NCBI GenBank assembly: GCA_965183875.1
Contig: CBCYMK010000002.1
Location: 62,001-126,000 of the forward strand
Direction of reading: 5' to 3'
DNA from: UBA6772 sp965183875
GTDB lineage: Bacteria > Bacteroidota > Bacteroidia > Flavobacteriales > UBA7430
Length of the DNA: 64,000 nt
The translations under genes were made by a program, and so were the position numbers. The notes under the pieces are model-generated. The model searched no databases and was not told the DNA's origin. It was given only the letters and a program-made list of their open reading frames with translations. Each line of letters begins with the position of its first letter. The stretch's first letter is position 1. Below are positions 17,482 to 25,991 of the stretch, piece after piece.

Positions 17482-18042
17482 ATGAAATCTATAATCTTAG
17501 CCTCTCAATCTCCTAGAAGAAAAGAACTTTTAAGTTTATTAGATCTAGAATTTAAAGTAGAAGTTCGGTCTATTGATGAGGTGTTTCCTAAGACTATAAA
17601 AACAGCTGACGTTGCAGTATATTTGGCAGAATTAAAAGCCTCAGCCTTTACAGCTATTAACGAGCAACATATTGTTATAACCGCTGATACTGTAGTTATT
17701 CTAGATGATACTATTCTGGGAAAGCCAAAAAACAAAACCCAGGCTACAGAAATGCTTCAAGCCTTATCTAATAAGAGTCACGAGGTGGTTACTGGTGTAT
17801 GTATAAAATCAGCGCAAAAGATGCACTCATTTTCCTGTACTACTAAAGTCTATTTTAAAGAACTAAGTATCCGCGAAATTGACTATTATATAGAAAAATA
17901 CAAACCCTACGATAAGGCAGGGTCGTATGGGATACAAGAATGGATTGGTGCTATAGGGATAACAAAAATTGAGGGTTCGTACTTTAATGTGGTTGGATTG
18001 CCTATTCAGGAATTAAACGAACAGTTAAAAAACTTTTACTAA
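17482..18042 (+). CDS. Maf-family nucleoside triphosphate pyrophosphatase
   Basis: A 186-residue Maf/YhdE-like protein that hydrolyses dTTP, UTP or modified nucleotides to monophosphates. Signature elements are LASQSPRRKELL at the N-terminus, ITADTVVILDDTILGKPKN with the catalytic Asp, SHEVVTGVCI, and YDKAGSYGIQEWIGAIGITKIEGSYFNVVGLPI near the end. The IQ.WIG...I..I.GSYFNVVGLP ending favours the dTTP/UTP-specific YhdE type. Probably co-transcribed with the ZIP transporter gene just upstream; it converges on the SDR gene, with only 12 bases between stops and no hairpin seen. Confidence 0.9.
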   Translation: MKSIILASQSPRRKELLSLLDLEFKVEVRSIDEVFPKTIKTADVAVYLAELKASAFTAINEQHIVITADTVVILDDTILGKPKNKTQATEMLQALSNKSHEVVTGVCIKSAQKMHSFSCTTKVYFKELSIREIDYYIEKYKPYDKAGSYGIQEWIGAIGITKIEGSYFNVVGLPIQELNEQLKNFY

Positions 18043-18054
18043 GCGTACTCGTAC

Positions 18055-19614
18055 CTACCAATCTATGGGTTGGTAATCTTTTAAGAATTTCCCGCACCAA
18101 TGTTTCCCTGTATTTATACCGTCTATTAAAGGGTCGAGTACTCTAGCTGCTCCATCTACAATATCTAATGGAGGCTGAAAATCGTGCTCTTTCACTTTCT
18201 TATCAGAAAGCGCTACTGGGTCCTCATCTGTAACCCATCCCGTGTCAACTGCATTCATAAACACACCCTCCTTAGCAAAACTAGCTGCCGATGTATGGGT
18301 AAGCATATTTAAGGCCGCTTTAGCCATATTGGTGTGTGGATGTCTATCTTCTTTCTTGAACCTATGAAATTTCCCCTCCATAGCTGAAACATTAATAATG
18401 TGTTTCATACCCGTATTCTCTTTCTTCATAAGAAGAGACAAGCGGTTACATAAAACAAAAGGAGCTACAGAATTAACCAACTGTACTTCAATCATTTCAG
18501 TAGTTTCTATCTCCCCTAATCGAAGTCTCCAGCTATTGGTTTTACGCAAGTCTACTTGTTGTAAATCTACATCTAACTCACCTTCTGGGAATACTTCTGC
18601 AGGGCGTAAAGAATTATCAAAACTATACGGTATTTGAGACAATTGAGCTGAAGAACTTAAACCAATACCAGGCTCAGGCCCATGCCATGCAACAGGTAAA
18701 GTATTATTCTCGCTGTCTGAAGTAGACGTATTACTTAAAGCATGTAATTCGTTCACACAGTAATTATGGTCTTTTAAAAGTTCTTTTGCATAAACAGGTA
18801 AGTCCTCAAAAGTAGTTTCTTCATTATTCATTAAGTGCCTGTAAAAGCCTGCGGGCCTACGTACTGTTTGTGCCGCATTATTTATGAGTATATCCAGTCT
18901 ATTGTATTGTTTTTCAATGAAATTACAGAAAATCTCAACACTCGGGATATGCCTTAAGTCTAATCCATGAATTTTTAAACGATGTCCCCAATCAGAAAAG
19001 TCATCCTCTTTAGAAAAACGCAAAGAAGAATCTACAGGGAAACGAGTAGTAGCAACAACGGTAGCTCCAGCTCTTAAAAGTATTAAAGTAATATGATAAC
19101 CAATTTTCAAACGAGATCCTGTAACCACAGCAACTTGCCCAGTAAGGTCGGCAGTTTGGAATCGCTTTGCATAATTATAATCCCCACAATCGGTACACAT
19201 AGTATCGTAAAAGTGGTGAAGCTTGGTAAAAAGAGTTTTACAAACGTAACAATTACGAGGTGACTCCAACTCCGAATCCGACTCCAATGACTCTTTGGGT
19301 ACGGAGAGTAATTTAGGGGCTACAAAAACACTGGCTTCCCTAGCAGAACGAATCCCTGTCTCTTTTCGAGCGTGTTTATCCCGCTCAATCATTTTTCTCT
19401 TGGCAGCCTTTTTAGCATCCTTTCTACGCCTGTTCTGCTCATCCTTATTAGGTCGAGATAATAAACCCGCAGCCTTCATTAAGGCAACACGCTTAGCATC
19501 ACTTATTTCAAATAGAAAATCTGTATTTGCTACTAAATTCTCTAATACAGCAATACATTTATCTATTTCCTCTTGTTCTAGAGGCTGAGTAACTTTATCT
19601 TTGGGTAACATCAA
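18055..19614 (-). CDS. Large SDR-fold protein with N-terminal zinc-ribbon extension
   Basis: A 519-residue protein, about twice the length of a normal SDR. Residues 1-115 are charged and alpha-helical, with a very basic stretch at 60-85. Residues 122-143 hold CxxC...CxxC (Cys122, 125, 140, 143), a probable zinc ribbon. An SDR domain follows: TGSRLKIG at 165-172, ILINNAAQ at 243-249, Asn381, and Ser410 in NVSAMEG. The catalytic Tyr is missing: Thr428 stands four residues before Lys432 (HTNMAKAAL). A ~100-residue insertion separates the NNAA motif from the second half. The family seems conserved in eukaryotic and bacterial genomes as an uncharacterised oxidoreductase, from memory. Promoter TATATTTG lies upstream. 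Confidence 0.8.
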   Translation of the reverse strand: MMLPKDKVTQPLEQEEIDKCIAVLENLVANTDFLFEISDAKRVALMKAAGLLSRPNKDEQNRRRKDAKKAAKRKMIERDKHARKETGIRSAREASVFVAPKLLSVPKESLESDSELESPRNCYVCKTLFTKLHHFYDTMCTDCGDYNYAKRFQTADLTGQVAVVTGSRLKIGYHITLILLRAGATVVATTRFPVDSSLRFSKEDDFSDWGHRLKIHGLDLRHIPSVEIFCNFIEKQYNRLDILINNAAQTVRRPAGFYRHLMNNEETTFEDLPVYAKELLKDHNYCVNELHALSNTSTSDSENNTLPVAWHGPEPGIGLSSSAQLSQIPYSFDNSLRPAEVFPEGELDVDLQQVDLRKTNSWRLRLGEIETTEMIEVQLVNSVAPFVLCNRLSLLMKKENTGMKHIINVSAMEGKFHRFKKEDRHPHTNMAKAALNMLTHTSAASFAKEGVFMNAVDTGWVTDEDPVALSDKKVKEHDFQPPLDIVDGAARVLDPLIDGINTGKHWCGKFLKDYQPIDW

Positions 19615-19631
19615 GGCAGGATTTTAAAGTG

Positions 19632-19639
19632 CAAATATA
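19632..19639 (-). promoter_or_regulatory. Bacteroidetes -7 promoter element (TATATTTG, minus strand)
   Basis: Perfect match 17 bases before the start of the zinc-ribbon SDR gene. It is divergent from the promoter of the PETase-like gene at 19718-19725. Confidence 0.6.
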
Positions 19640-19717
19640 CTTATTACTCACCTACTCTAAAAAAATATTGCAGTTATAAAACTTACTACTTTACTAATTG
19701 AATTCAAAAAAGTAAAG

Positions 19718-19725
19718 TAGTTTTG
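19718..19725 (+). promoter_or_regulatory. Bacteroidetes promoter: TAGTTTTG with upstream TTG
   Basis: TAnnTTTG match with TTG at 19698-19700, 17 bases upstream, and 41 bases before the ATG at 19767 of the secreted hydrolase. Confidence 0.55.
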
Positions 19726-19766
19726 GCACATTGTTTGTAATGCATGCATTGAATTAAATTTTAAAA

Positions 19767-21116
19767 ATGAATAAATCGACCGCCCTATTTTTACTACTCT
19801 TTATACATTTACAGATAAATGCACAATGTGATACAATCACAAATTCGAGCATTACAAACCCAGGTATATATGAGGTGTTAAGTCTAACAGAATCAGACGG
19901 GGTACGTAATGGTGATGATTATAGTGGCTCTACCATATACTACCCATTGAACACAGACGAATCTTTAGCGAGTATAGTAATAGTTCCTGGATTTGTAAGT
20001 TATGAATCGAGTATACAAGCATGGGGGCCTTATTTAGCATCACATGGTATAGTATGTATGACCATAGGAACGAACAGTATATTTGAGCAACCTACACAAA
20101 GAGCAAATGCATTATTAGACGCCCTAGTGAGTTTAAAAGAAGAGAACACAAGAGCTTCCTCTCCACTATTAGGGAAATTGAATATTAATAATACAGCGCT
20201 TGCAGGATGGTCTATGGGAGGCGGTGGCGCACAAATAGCAGCTAAATTAGACCCCTCAATAAAAACGGTTATAGCTCTTTGCCCTTGGTTAGAAACGAGC
20301 TTACTAACTGAAGAATACATAAACCATGGAAAACCAATTTTATTTTTAAGTGCAGAATACGATGCAATTGCAAATGCCAATTTACACGCTACACCACAAT
20401 ATCAATTAAGCTCAGAAAACAGTCCAAAATTAATTTATGAAGTTAGCGGAGCAGGCCACACAGTAGCAAACTTTCCAACAGGTGGAAATGGTGAAGTTGG
20501 AATTATGGCCGTTTCTTGGTTAAAGAAATACTTATTAGAGGAGGATTGCTACTGTCCTATTTTACTACAAGAACCCGAAACGGCATCTATGTTTACCACT
20601 AATATCAATTGTGAAAACACAGAATTAAACAGTCAAGAAATAGAATGTCTTCAGGGCTGGTCAATCATATCGACTTATTTGAATCCAACAAATCCTAATT
20701 TCTCAAATTTCATTTCAGCGGTACTAAGCGATTTAGTAATCGCTAAAGACAATGTAGGAAACGCATATTTACCCGAATGGGACTATAATGGAATTGGAAA
20801 TTTAGAGCAAGGTGAAGCCTATTTAATAAAAATGGTTAACACAGTTAGCTTAGCGGTTATAGGTGATCAAATTAGTGTAAATGAAAATAGTATAGCACTA
20901 AATACAGGGTGGAATTTAATAGCAAATTTCAATACGGAAGCTACAAATTCTGATCTTACTTTTGAGGAATTACTAGAAACTGGAAACGTTATTATTATTA
21001 AAGATTATATAGGTAATGCCTTACTACCCGAATGGGATTATAATGGATTAGGAGACTTACACCCAGGTAGAGGTTACCAAATAAAAGTGAGTACTGATTG
21101 TGAATTACAGTATTAA
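19767..21116 (+). CDS. Secreted PETase/cutinase-like alpha/beta hydrolase with tandem C-terminal module
   Basis: A 449-residue exported polyesterase-like enzyme. Residues 1-20 are a signal peptide. Residues ~55-265 are a dienelactone-hydrolase/cutinase fold whose motifs follow Ideonella PETase as I recall it: VPGFVSYESSIQAWGPYLASHG, GTNSIFEQP, GWSMGGGG with Ser149, PWLE (Trp174), EYDAIAN (Asp199) and GAGHTVAN (His231). Ser149-Asp199-His231 would be the triad. Phe76 replaces the oxyanion-hole Tyr, and the two Cys of PETase's extra disulfide are Ala196 and Val233. Residues ~296-449 are two copies of a ~75-residue module (GW..I..Y ... VI.KD..GNA.LPEWDYNG.G....G..Y.IK), also found at the end of the protein at 58242. 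Natural substrate unknown. Confidence 0.85.
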   Translation: MNKSTALFLLLFIHLQINAQCDTITNSSITNPGIYEVLSLTESDGVRNGDDYSGSTIYYPLNTDESLASIVIVPGFVSYESSIQAWGPYLASHGIVCMTIGTNSIFEQPTQRANALLDALVSLKEENTRASSPLLGKLNINNTALAGWSMGGGGAQIAAKLDPSIKTVIALCPWLETSLLTEEYINHGKPILFLSAEYDAIANANLHATPQYQLSSENSPKLIYEVSGAGHTVANFPTGGNGEVGIMAVSWLKKYLLEEDCYCPILLQEPETASMFTTNINCENTELNSQEIECLQGWSIISTYLNPTNPNFSNFISAVLSDLVIAKDNVGNAYLPEWDYNGIGNLEQGEAYLIKMVNTVSLAVIGDQISVNENSIALNTGWNLIANFNTEATNSDLTFEELLETGNVIIIKDYIGNALLPEWDYNGLGDLHPGRGYQIKVSTDCELQY

Positions 21117-21197
21117 ATAAGCCTTACAATAATATAGCTCAATTAGAAAATACTCCACTAGGAACACTTATATTTACGCTCCTAAATTTTCTATAAG

Positions 21198-22827
21198 ATG
21201 GATATTGATTTCAACAAAAATGAAGACGCGATTAAATTAAAAATCGCAGAGATGAAGAGAAGGCTTGCTCAAATAAGTCTTGGTGGTGGAAAGAAAAAAA
21301 TTGAAAAAGAACACAGCAAGGGTAAACTTACTGCTAGAGAACGTATAGACTACCTTTTAGATCCAAAATCTGAATTCCTTGAACTTGGTGCTTTTGTAGC
21401 ACACGACATGTACCAAGAATATGGTGGATGTCCTGCTGCTGGAGTAGTAATGGGTATTGGATATGTGTCGGGTAAGCAATGTATTGTAGTAGCAAACGAC
21501 GCTACCGTAAAAGCAGGCGCTTGGTTCCCAATAACAGCAAAAAAGAATTTAAGAGCGCAAGAAATTGCCATGGAAAACAACTTACCAATTATCTATTTAG
21601 TAGATAGTGCAGGTGTTTTTCTTACCTCTACAAGACGAAATCTTCCCAGATAAAGAACACTTCGGGAGAATATTCAGAAATAACGCACGTATGTCCTCTA
21701 TGGGAATAACTCAAATCTCTGCTGTAATGGGGTCTTGTGTTGCTGGTGGAGCATACCTTCCGATTATGAGCGATGACTCATTAATTGTAGATAAAACAGG
21801 CTCTATTTTCCTTGCAGGTTCCTATTTAGTAAAAGCAGCTATTGGAGAAAATATAGACAATGAAACTTTAGGAGGAGCAACAACACATTGTGAAATTTCT
21901 GGCGTTACAGATTATAAAGCCAAAAACGATAAAGATTGTTTAGACCGTATCCGAAACATAATGAGTAAAATTGGAGATGGAGAAAAAGCAGGATTTAATC
22001 GTGTTGAAGCTGCTGAACCGAAAGAAAATCAAGAAGAAATTTACGGGATAATACCTGAAAAAAGAGATAAACCGTACAAGGTACGTGAGTTGATTTCTAG
22101 GTTAGTAGATAAATCTGAGTTCGACGAATATAAAGCTGGTTTTGGACAAAGTATTATCTGTGGACTGGCTAGAGTTGATGGATGGGCTGTAGGAATTGTA
22201 GCTAATGAAAGACAAGTTATAAAGTCTAAAAAAGGGGAAATGCAGTTTGGTGGGGTTATTTATTCTGACTCAGCAGACAAAGCAGCTCGATTTATTATGA
22301 ACTGTAATCAGAAAAAAATACCCTTGGTGTTTTTACAAGATGTTACAGGGTTTATGGTTGGTTCTAGGTCGGAACATGGTGGAATAATTAAAGATGGTGC
22401 GAAATTGGTTAATGCCATGGCAAATTCTATAGTTCCTAAATTCACCATAATTACAGGAAATTCATTTGGTGCTGGAAACTATGCTATGTGTGGTAAGGCA
22501 TACGACCCAAGGTTAATTGTTGCATGGCCTACAGCACAAATTGCAGTGATGGGTGGTGCACAAGCAGCGAAAGTTATACTTCAAATGGAAAAATCTAGCC
22601 TAAAAGCTAAAGGAGAAGAAATAACTCCCGAGAGAGAAGCTGACCTTTTAAAAACCATAACCGATAAATACAATAAACAAATGACACCTTACTACGCAGC
22701 ATCGCGTTTGTGGGTAGATAGCATTATAGATCCATTAGATACTAGAAAAGTAATTTCTATGGGGATAGAAATGGCCAACAAAGCACCTATTAAGGAAGCG
22801 TATAATGTAGGTGTACTCCAAACTTGA
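21198..22827 (+). CDS. Acyl-CoA carboxylase beta (carboxyltransferase) subunit; one-base insertion in this sequence
   Basis: The biotin-dependent carboxyltransferase subunit of a propionyl- or methylcrotonyl-CoA carboxylase, moving CO2 from biotin to an acyl-CoA. The first frame ends at DSAGVFLTSTRR; removing one T at 21622-21623 reads through as DSAGVFLPLQDEIFPDKEHFGRIF, the family sequence, to give a 542-residue protein. Motifs: the N-terminal crotonase-like half with GGKKKIEKEHSKGKLTARERI, GSCVAGGAYLPIMSDDS, and the C-terminal half with QDVTGFMVG, GNSFGAGNYAMCGKAYDPR and AVMGGAQAAKV. Length and the ARERI.YLLDP..EF.E.G.F start suggest the methylcrotonyl/acyl-CoA branch rather than AccD. No biotin-carboxylase partner lies in the window. 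Confidence 0.88.
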
Positions 22828-22885
22828 TTGTAAATAGTACTAAGTAATACATCATTATTGTAAATTGTAGGGAAAAACTAAAATC

Positions 22886-23773
22886 ATGAAATATCTAAAA
22901 CTCATTCGTTTTCAGAATTTAGTTGCCATGGCACTAATACAGTACTTAATTCGCTATAGCTTATTAATTCCTACCTATGGTGAAAAGGTGATTTTGGGCG
23001 ATGCAGCATTTAGCTTATTGGTGATTAGCATACTCTTAATTGCAGCAGGTGGATATGTTATAAACGATTACTTCGACATTCAAGTAGATACTGCAAACGA
23101 TAAAGTTTTAGTAGGCAGGAATATTAAGCGTAGAGTAGCCTTAATACTCCATGCATTTTTTACTTTTACTGGAGTGGTTTTAGGATTCTATATTTCTTAT
23201 TCTGTAGGCTACACAATACTAGGTGTAATTTTACCTATTACTGCATACACGCTTTGGATGTATAGCTTAAAATTTAAAAGGAGATTATTTATCGGTAATT
23301 TTATTATTGCCAAACTCTCATCAGTCTTCACTATATTCTTAGCTCTATTTGAAATATTTGCAAATATTTACCATCATGGAACGGTACGCTTAGTTGCTAT
23401 CTTATGTGTATATGCGCTTTTTTCATTTATATGTAGCCTTATGCATGAGGTAATAAAAGACTCAAAAAGCTTTATAGGAGATAAAAAATTCAACATTAAA
23501 ACTTTAGCTACTGAATGGGGAATTGCGAGAACTAAATATTTTTTAAACGGCTTGAGCTTAAGCTTAGTCTTTATGGTTATTCTAGTGTCATTCTATGAAT
23601 TCAGCGAAAACTTACCGGCACTAAGCTATGCTGCAGCAGCTGTTATTTCCCCATTAATAGTACTAAATCTATGGATTTATAAAGCACAGGAGCTATCGGA
23701 CTATAATAAAATAGCAAAACTTAATAAATTCATAATTTTTACCGGAATTTTAAGCCTTTACTTTTTCATTTAA
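22886..23773 (+). CDS. UbiA family prenyltransferase
   Basis: A 295-residue integral membrane prenyltransferase. The first Asp-rich motif is intact (NDYFDIQVDTANDK), and the second region reads HEVIKDSKSFIGDKKFNIKTLATEWG. About eight hydrophobic helices are visible. Relatives in flavobacteria are often called geranylgeranylglycerol-phosphate geranylgeranyltransferase, but quinone prenylation is equally possible. Its 3' end overlaps the 3' end of the convergent epimerase gene by 24 bases, so the two messages are complementary at their ends. The N-terminal 'MKYLKLIRFQNL' is typical of the family. Confidence 0.85.
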   Translation: MKYLKLIRFQNLVAMALIQYLIRYSLLIPTYGEKVILGDAAFSLLVISILLIAAGGYVINDYFDIQVDTANDKVLVGRNIKRRVALILHAFFTFTGVVLGFYISYSVGYTILGVILPITAYTLWMYSLKFKRRLFIGNFIIAKLSSVFTIFLALFEIFANIYHHGTVRLVAILCVYALFSFICSLMHEVIKDSKSFIGDKKFNIKTLATEWGIARTKYFLNGLSLSLVFMVILVSFYEFSENLPALSYAAAAVISPLIVLNLWIYKAQELSDYNKIAKLNKFIIFTGILSLYFFI

Positions 23774-24748
23774 CAACATTTCTTGCTCTTTATACCAGTT
23801 AATAAAATCGGCTAGAGCTTCCTTAGAGCTTTCTATAGGCTGATAAGACAAGTCGGTTTGTGCTTTATGAATATTAAGACTTAAAGAATAGTTCAATACG
23901 GCAACGCCATAACAAGTCATTGCGGGTTCTTTGGATTTTTTACTCGTTTTAAATTCCTGAAAACGCGCTAGAAAATTAGCTAAAACATAGGGTATATACC
24001 CCAAAGGTTTCTGATAACCTAAACCCGTTAAAACATTGCTAATTTCATCCCACAATACAATAGTTTCACCATTTGTGATATTATAAACTTGAGCATTTGC
24101 GATCTTTTTATTTTGAATACACAATGTTACCGCATGACAGAGGTTATTTACCGAAGTAAAATCTATTTCATTTTTCCCTGAACCCACAATTCTCAATTTA
24201 TTTTCGTGGTATGCACGTATTAATCTAGGGAATATGGTAGTATCGCCTATTCCTACAATAGCTCTAGCACGTAAAACAGTTGTAAACAAATGAGTATTGC
24301 TTAGGACTAAAAGCTCTGCCTCACGCTTCGTTTTAGCATATGTATTCGACAAACACAAGTCATCTCCTTCAGACACTAATTTTCTATCTGAATACGAAAA
24401 GTACATGTTTGCAGTAGAGATATAAATAAAATGGCTCTTTACAGGTACACAGTTTAATAAATTCTTTGTGGCTAATACATTGGCATCATAAAAAGATTGA
24501 TAAGTACCCCAAATAGAAGATTTAGCAGCACAGTGAATATAAACATCGTAAGAATGAAGCTGAGACTCCACAAAATCTACATCTAATAAATCACCACATT
24601 TCACACAAAACCCTTGGGAATTTAAAAGTGCTGCTTGCTCTTTATTCCTACCGGTACCATGAACATTATCTTTTCCATATTGGGTAGATAAATACCTCAT
24701 AAAATGACCTCCCACAAAGCCGGTAGCACCTGTAATTAATATTCTCAT
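23750..24748 (-). CDS. NAD-dependent epimerase/dehydratase (extended SDR)
   Basis: An extended SDR of about 332 residues. Nucleotide-binding motif ILITGATGFVGGHFMRYL starts it, followed by DVYIHCAAKSSIWGTY, the catalytic Ser in YISTANMYFSY and the YAKTKREAE Tyr-Lys pair, then LRARAIVGIGDTTIFPR. The pattern is like the 3-beta-hydroxysteroid dehydrogenase/dihydroflavonol reductase type. ATG at 24748 is chosen because it overlaps the nitroreductase stop as ATGA; a start nine bases further upstream is possible. It is the last gene of a four-gene overlapping operon and runs 24 bases into the opposite-strand prenyltransferase gene. Confidence 0.87.
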   Translation of the reverse strand: MRILITGATGFVGGHFMRYLSTQYGKDNVHGTGRNKEQAALLNSQGFCVKCGDLLDVDFVESQLHSYDVYIHCAAKSSIWGTYQSFYDANVLATKNLLNCVPVKSHFIYISTANMYFSYSDRKLVSEGDDLCLSNTYAKTKREAELLVLSNTHLFTTVLRARAIVGIGDTTIFPRLIRAYHENKLRIVGSGKNEIDFTSVNNLCHAVTLCIQNKKIANAQVYNITNGETIVLWDEISNVLTGLGYQKPLGYIPYVLANFLARFQEFKTSKKSKEPAMTCYGVAVLNYSLSLNIHKAQTDLSYQPIESSKEALADFINWYKEQEMLLNEKVKA

Positions 24749-25320
24749 TTTCGCCAAGTAATTTTATCTTCAATGGTAGAAAGACGCCTTCCTAGCTTAT
24801 TGATTTCATCGGGAGCAATACCCAAATACAAAAAACCTAAAACCTGGTCTGCTTCTTCAAATCCTAAATATGTTTTCATTTCAGGTTTATAAGTCATACC
24901 CCCAGAAGTCCAATGAACAGCTATATTTTTTGAGGAAGCAGAGAGGAGGATATTTTGAATCCCACAAGAAGTGGCCGCAATTTCTTCCACCAAAGGGATG
25001 CGAGTATTTTTACTTTTATTTACCACTAAAGCAACAATATGAGAGGCTAAGAGTGGACTTGTAATAAGCTTATTATATTTCAATTCTTTGTACAAATCTG
25101 GCGCACAAGATACCTTGTATAAGTCGGCTTGAAATTTAGCAAATTTAGCTAATGAAGCTCCAGTAAAAACTACAAAACGCCAAGGTTCGGTATAGCCATG
25201 TGTTGGAGCCCAATTGGCTGTAGATAGTAAGTCTAGTACAAGCGAGTCAGGTATCTGTTCGCCAGTAAAAAATTTAGGATTTACATTTCTACGAAGCTTT
25301 ATAATTTCGTTTAGATTCAT
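24745..25320 (-). CDS. Nitroreductase family protein
   Basis: A 191-residue FMN-dependent nitroreductase. The N-terminal RRNVNPKFFTGEQIPDSL and ANWAPTHGYTEPWRFVVFTG are the FMN-phosphate and substrate-pocket motifs, and GIQNILLSASSKNIAVHWTSGG and LGFLYLGIAP complete the family pattern. It would reduce nitro, quinone or flavin substrates with NAD(P)H in the cytoplasm. It overlaps the membrane-protein gene upstream by 32 bases and the epimerase gene downstream by four (ATGA), so all are co-translated. Confidence 0.87.
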   Translation of the reverse strand: MNLNEIIKLRRNVNPKFFTGEQIPDSLVLDLLSTANWAPTHGYTEPWRFVVFTGASLAKFAKFQADLYKVSCAPDLYKELKYNKLITSPLLASHIVALVVNKSKNTRIPLVEEIAATSCGIQNILLSASSKNIAVHWTSGGMTYKPEMKTYLGFEEADQVLGFLYLGIAPDEINKLGRRLSTIEDKITWRK

Positions 25321-25684
25321 CTAATTTTTTATTTATCATTTTATCAAAAAACACGATTCCTAAAGCATAGGCTATTAAGTCGTATGCATCTGCGGTATAA
25401 TTTTCAGAAAAATAAGGCAGTACAATTTCGAAAACGAAGGAAAGATACAGAAAAAAGAAAAGAAGTTGATACCTAGATAGTAAATAGACAGTTCTATAAA
25501 AAAGAGAAAGAAAAAAACTTGTAAGCGTTAATAATATACAAGGGGCTAAAAGATCATTTAAATAAGAACGAACCCACGAATATTGGGTAAAATCTAATTG
25601 AAGTTCATTTAGCAGAAACAAAAAAAGTGAAGCTAAAAAATAGGCTTGTAAGAGTACTAACCTGGTAATATACTTGCGATCCAT
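25289..25684 (-). CDS. Small integral membrane protein
   Basis: A 131-residue protein with about four hydrophobic helices (LVLLQAYFLASLFLFLL, APCILLTLTSFFLSLFY, LLFFFLYLSFVFEIVLPYF, DLIAYALGIVFF). The YDLIAYALGIVFF segment resembles the last helix of VanZ-like proteins, but the match is weak. No catalytic residues can be pointed out. It overlaps the zinc-ribbon gene by 28 bases and the nitroreductase gene by 32 bases; such long overlaps suggest tight coupling in one operon. Function unknown. Confidence 0.7.
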   Translation of the reverse strand: MDRKYITRLVLLQAYFLASLFLFLLNELQLDFTQYSWVRSYLNDLLAPCILLTLTSFFLSLFYRTVYLLSRYQLLFFFLYLSFVFEIVLPYFSENYTADAYDLIAYALGIVFFDKMINKKLDESKRNYKAS

Positions 25685-25932
25685 ATAAGAATTGAAATAA
25701 TTCCAAAAAAAACAATTTGTACGCTTTGAACAATCCGCTTTCCAAAAATTATAAGATAAGCATCCTGCTCATTTATTTTAATTAGTGGGATTTTAAACGG
25801 GTCTGGTTGTGCCTCTAAAGACTCCTTAAGCAATCGTTCCTTTTTAAATAGCTCAGCTCCACAAAAATCACAAATAGCCGATTTTGAAGGTGTCCATTTA
25901 GAGCATTCAGGGCATATTTTTTCTTGTTTCAT
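25657..25932 (-). CDS. Zinc-ribbon protein with C-terminal membrane helix
   Basis: A 91-residue protein. The N-terminus holds a zinc ribbon (CPEC at residues 7-10 and CDFC at about 21-24), and residues ~68-89 form one transmembrane helix (VQIVFFGIISILIWIASILPG). It is the first gene of the overlapping operon with the small membrane protein, nitroreductase and epimerase. I do not recognise the family; a membrane-tethered regulatory or assembly role is a guess. Confidence 0.7.
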   Translation of the reverse strand: MKQEKICPECSKWTPSKSAICDFCGAELFKKERLLKESLEAQPDPFKIPLIKINEQDAYLIIFGKRIVQSVQIVFFGIISILIWIASILPG

Positions 25933-25946
25933 ATAAATAGGTCAAA

Positions 25947-25976
25947 AAAAAACGACCACTTTCGCGGTCGTTTTTA
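25947..25976 (-). terminator. Terminator downstream of bipA
   Basis: Stem AACGACC (25951-25957) and GGTCGTT (25966-25972), extended by A-run/T-run on both sides. On the minus strand it follows the bipA stop and precedes the zinc-ribbon operon. Confidence 0.75.
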
Positions 25977-25991
25977 TAGGATAAAAGAAGG

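Noticed and set aside
18042..18055. Terminator between maf and the zinc-ribbon SDR gene
   Set aside because: Only 12 bases separate the stops and no hairpin with a T run is visible.
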